A stretch of DNA of 46,698 bases, taken from positions 1-46,698 of the forward strand of contig NZ_WHTD01000051.1 of assembly GCF_009379765.1 (NCBI RefSeq). The letters are read 5' to 3'. The position numbers and the translations under genes were made by a program. Shown here in pieces: positions 44,854-46,698 of the stretch. The stretch comes from Actinophytocola sp. (lineage in GTDB: Bacteria; Actinomycetota; Actinomycetes; Mycobacteriales; Pseudonocardiaceae). The notes below the pieces were generated by a model, which did no database searches, was not told the origin of the DNA, and worked only from the letters and a program-made list of their open reading frames with translations. Numbering within the stretch: the first letter of the stretch is position 1; every line of letters starts with the position of its first letter.

Positions 44854-45892
44854 ATGGCTGGTGACGAGAGCGACGTTAGTGCAGGTCGGGGCGACGGCCG
44901 CCCGCTTGTGTACGACTCCTACGGGCGGTTGTCGCGGGTGCCGGAGACCGGTGAGTTGGAGAAGATCGAGACCCAGTTGGCGGACAACCGCAAGGTGGTC
45001 AAGCGGTTGCGCGGGTCGCTCGGTGAGGAGCTGTCGGACGGCTTGTCGGCATGGAAGCGCGGTGTCCGCCGGCCGGGGTGGGAGCGGTTGTTGGAGCGGG
45101 TCCGGTCCGGGGAGTCGGATGGGATCGTGGTGTGGCACACCGACCGGCTGTTCCGGCAGCCCCGTGACCTGGAAACGCTGATCGAGCTGGGTGACAAGGG
45201 CTTCCGGGTCGCGTCCGCGCACGGTGAGCGGGACCTCTCCGACCCGGACGACCGGTACATCCTGCGTATCGAGGTGGCGCACGCGGCCCGGTCGTCGGAC
45301 GACACGTCGCGACGGGCGAAGCGCCCGCATTCGCGCCCTACGTGAGGCGGGCATGGCCTACGTCGGCGGGCCGCGTCGGTTCGGCTGGCCGGGCGGAGAC
45401 CTGACGTGGCAGCCCGCCGAGGGCCAGACAGATGAGGACCGGCCGCAGGTACCGGCTGCGCAGGTGGCGCGGGAGCGTGAGGCCATCCGGGCAGCGGCTG
45501 ACGAGCTGCTGGCCGGGGTGAGTCAGGGCGAGATCGTTCGGGCCTGGAACAAAGAAGGGCTGTGGACGGTGACCGGGTTGCCGTGGACGGCAAAGGGGCT
45601 TCGGCTCATGATGCTGCGCGCCACGAATGCCGGGCTGATCGAACAGGACGACAAGTTCGTCTCGCGGATCCCGGGTGAGCCGATCATCGACCCGGAGGTG
45701 TTCGAGCGGTTGCGGTCGATGTACAAGGGCCGCAGCCGGGGCCGACCGATCGGGGAACGCTACGTGGGGACCGGGATTCTCCGGTGCGCAGTGTGTGGTC
45801 ACACCCTGTCGGCCGTCGCCCATCAACCGAGACTGGACAGCCCCACGGCCCTCGCTGACCTGCACGTTTGCCGATCCGTTGGGTCGGCATAA
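44854..45892 (+). pseudogene. Serine recombinase (large resolvase type), frameshifted and truncated
   Basis: From ATG 44854 the resolvase domain reads RPLVYDSYGRLSRVPETGELEKIETQ (Y-x-R-x-S with S27 as nucleophile), ELSDGLSAWKRG, RPGWERLLERV and VVWHTDRLFRQPRDLETL, to DDTSRR. There it shifts by one base (about 45316-45328). The recombinase domain goes on in the next frame with ARIRALREAGMAYVGGPRRFGW, WNKEGLWTVTGLPWTAKGLRLMMLRATNAGLIEQDDKF and a zinc-ribbon start LRCAVCGHTLSA. Then it decays and stops at 45892; the second half of the ribbon and the coiled coil are absent. It probably once integrated an element. No attachment sites could be defined. Confidence 0.82.
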
Positions 45893-45933
45893 GAACCGGC
45901 CGTGGCCTCAACCAATGTCGGGTTCCGGTCGTG

Positions 45934-46233
45934 TCACCGGCCGTCGAGCCACACCGTCCAGGGGCGCACTTCTTTGATCCGCAACACGCCGTTCAACACC
46001 CACGGGTCCTCAGCGAAGACGGACCGCAGTTCTTTCTCGTCAGCCGACTCCACGGCGAGAAGTGCGACCTCCTCGTCATCGGCACTGCCAATCGGGCCGC
46101 CGAACATGATGACACCACGATCGACCAGCCCGTCGGCAAACTTGGCGTGCTGATCCCACCCTTGCTGCTCGCGAATTCCGCGGGTGGGTTCCCAGTTGCG
46201 TCCCGTGGCCGTCGTGACGGCGAACACTGCCAT
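45934..46233 (-). CDS. YciI-family protein
   Basis: 99 residues from ATG 46233 after GGGAGAG. VFAVTTATGRNWEPTRGIREQQGWDQHAKFADGLVDRGVIMFGGPI and DDEEVALLAVESADEKELRSVFAEDPWVLNGVLRIKEVRPWTVWLDG match the YCII ferredoxin-like fold, in the branch with a conserved His (H in DQHAKFAD). Function unknown; possibly a small hydrolase. Preceded by a 9-bp-arm inverted repeat that may be an operator. It looks intact between two damaged mobile-element genes. Confidence 0.87.
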   Translation of the reverse strand: MAVFAVTTATGRNWEPTRGIREQQGWDQHAKFADGLVDRGVIMFGGPIGSADDEEVALLAVESADEKELRSVFAEDPWVLNGVLRIKEVRPWTVWLDGR

Positions 46234-46266
46234 GGCATCTCTCCCTCTCGGCCTCCCTCTGCGCCA

Positions 46267-46290
46267 TCGTGTCAGGAGGGTCTGACACGA
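46267..46290. promoter_or_regulatory. Inverted repeat upstream of the YciI gene
   Basis: TCGTGTCAG (46267-46275) and CTGACACGA (46282-46290) are perfect 9-bp arms around GAGGGT. It is about 34 bp before the YciI start on the minus strand, a good distance for an operator. Confidence 0.5.
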
Positions 46291-46618
46291 ACCACGGTGA
46301 GTCCTGGGGGCCGCAGATTGGGAGGTGCTGGCTCGCGCCTACAAGGAATTCTACGAAACCATTGTGCCCGACCGGGGCTAGGACGAGACGTGCCAGCGGC
46401 TCATGCGGGGTGACATGCGTGGTGAGGGGGCGGTGGCCATCAGGCGTCACCGCCTCGGCGCTTGACCTGCGCCACTTCGACGGAAGCCTTCGGCTGCCGA
46501 CCGGCCGGATCGTGATCTCCGGGCCTTCGACCAGGACCATAGAGTTCGGGTTGTGGCACGTTAGGAATTGTCTCAAATTAACTTGTACATGTCGTGATTG
46601 TTCTGTCATGGTTCTGGT
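46291..46618. other. Gene-poor stretch with possible coding relics
   Basis: About 330 bp without an intact gene. A short reading VLARAYKEFYETIVPDRG (from about 46324 on the plus strand) ends at a TAG at 46379, and DETCQRLMRGDMRGEGAV would continue it. On the minus strand GRQPKASVEVAQVKRRGGDA ends near 46438. I recognise neither. From 46558 the sequence becomes AT-rich and is probably the left end of the ISAzo13-like element. Confidence 0.4.
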
Positions 46619-46698
46619 ATGGCCATGGTCGTGGAGATCGATGAGCAGGTCCTGGCGGCGAAGTTCGGGACGATCCTGCCGCACTTGGATGAGCGGCA
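46619..46698 (+). CDS. ISAzo13-family transposase, 5' end only
   Basis: From ATG 46619 the frame reads MAMVVEIDEQVLAAKFGTIL-PHLDER and runs off the right edge. The L-PHLDERQRR-type start is characteristic of ISAzo13 transposases (only LPHLDER is visible here). Upstream bases 46558-46618 are AT-rich, as at an IS left end. Only 26 codons are visible, so integrity cannot be judged. Confidence 0.7.
   Translation, partial: MAMVVEIDEQVLAAKFGTILPHLDER

Noticed and set aside
46076..46684. 202-codon minus-strand frame at the right end
   Set aside because: It overlaps the YciI gene in another frame and the transposase start; composition is that of a shadow frame.
44854..46698. Intact prophage or integrative element
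   Set aside because: Only a broken recombinase and an IS start are visible; no structural, replication or transfer genes.

Overview
The window is very GC-rich (about 70% by eye) and has GTG/ATG starts, strong third-position G/C bias, GTGA/ATGA stop-start overlaps and actinobacterial families: a subtilisin-inhibitor gene, an EspG/PPE-type ESX locus, DasR, a DosS/DosR-like pair and an ECF42 sigma factor. I infer a filamentous actinomycete, most likely Pseudonocardiales (Amycolatopsis-like). The genus is not provable from the sequence alone.

Layout. 1-6.9 kb: a cut-off ThrE-type Thr/Ser exporter, tRNA-Thr(TGT), a channel-like membrane protein, then otsA and an unusual otsB-GH15 trehalase-like fusion. 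6.9-17.5 kb: a patchwork of small enzymes and regulators with much decay. It holds a sigma-factor relic carrying a 73-bp insertion, a P-loop-less adenylate-forming protein, a TetR/EamA pair fused by a deletion, an IS5-type transposase relic, and three short inverted-repeat elements sitting at CTAG sites. 17.5-20.2 kb: an ECF42 sigma factor module. 20.2-25.6 kb: secreted alpha-amylase, flavin-binding-like protein, Gmad2 protein, and a convergent DosS/DosR-like two-component pair. 25.7-29.0 kb: ectABCD for hydroxyectoine. 29.5-31.6 kb: a SARP/AfsR-like regulator with a shortened C-terminus. 32.8-36.0 kb: a small ESX (type VII secretion) locus in two transcription units with near-identical leader sequences. 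36.2-39.7 kb: beta-lactamase-fold hydrolase, zinc-ribbon HTH protein, DUF3159 membrane protein, PP2C phosphatase. 39.6-44.7 kb: an amino-sugar module (kinase, HxlR regulator, frameshifted SIS isomerase) divergent from dasR and an MFS exporter, with a dre-like operator between. 44.8-46.7 kb: a broken serine recombinase, a YciI gene and the start of an ISAzo13-type transposase.

How the genes work together. Osmotic protection dominates: trehalose synthesis and possibly turnover, hydroxyectoine synthesis, and a channel-like protein. DasR with its dre-like site probably ties amino-sugar use to the kinase/isomerase operon.

The most interesting material is non-coding: (1) MITE-like elements inserted at CTAG so that the stop codons of flanking genes are kept; (2) a separate family of roughly 175-bp long palindromes with DnaA-box-like centres, mostly just downstream of genes; (3) a short palindrome (TCCACNNTGGAC type) recurring inside unrelated genes in the same reading phase; and (4) the duplicated ESX leader. 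I see no CRISPR array, rRNA or convincing riboswitch.
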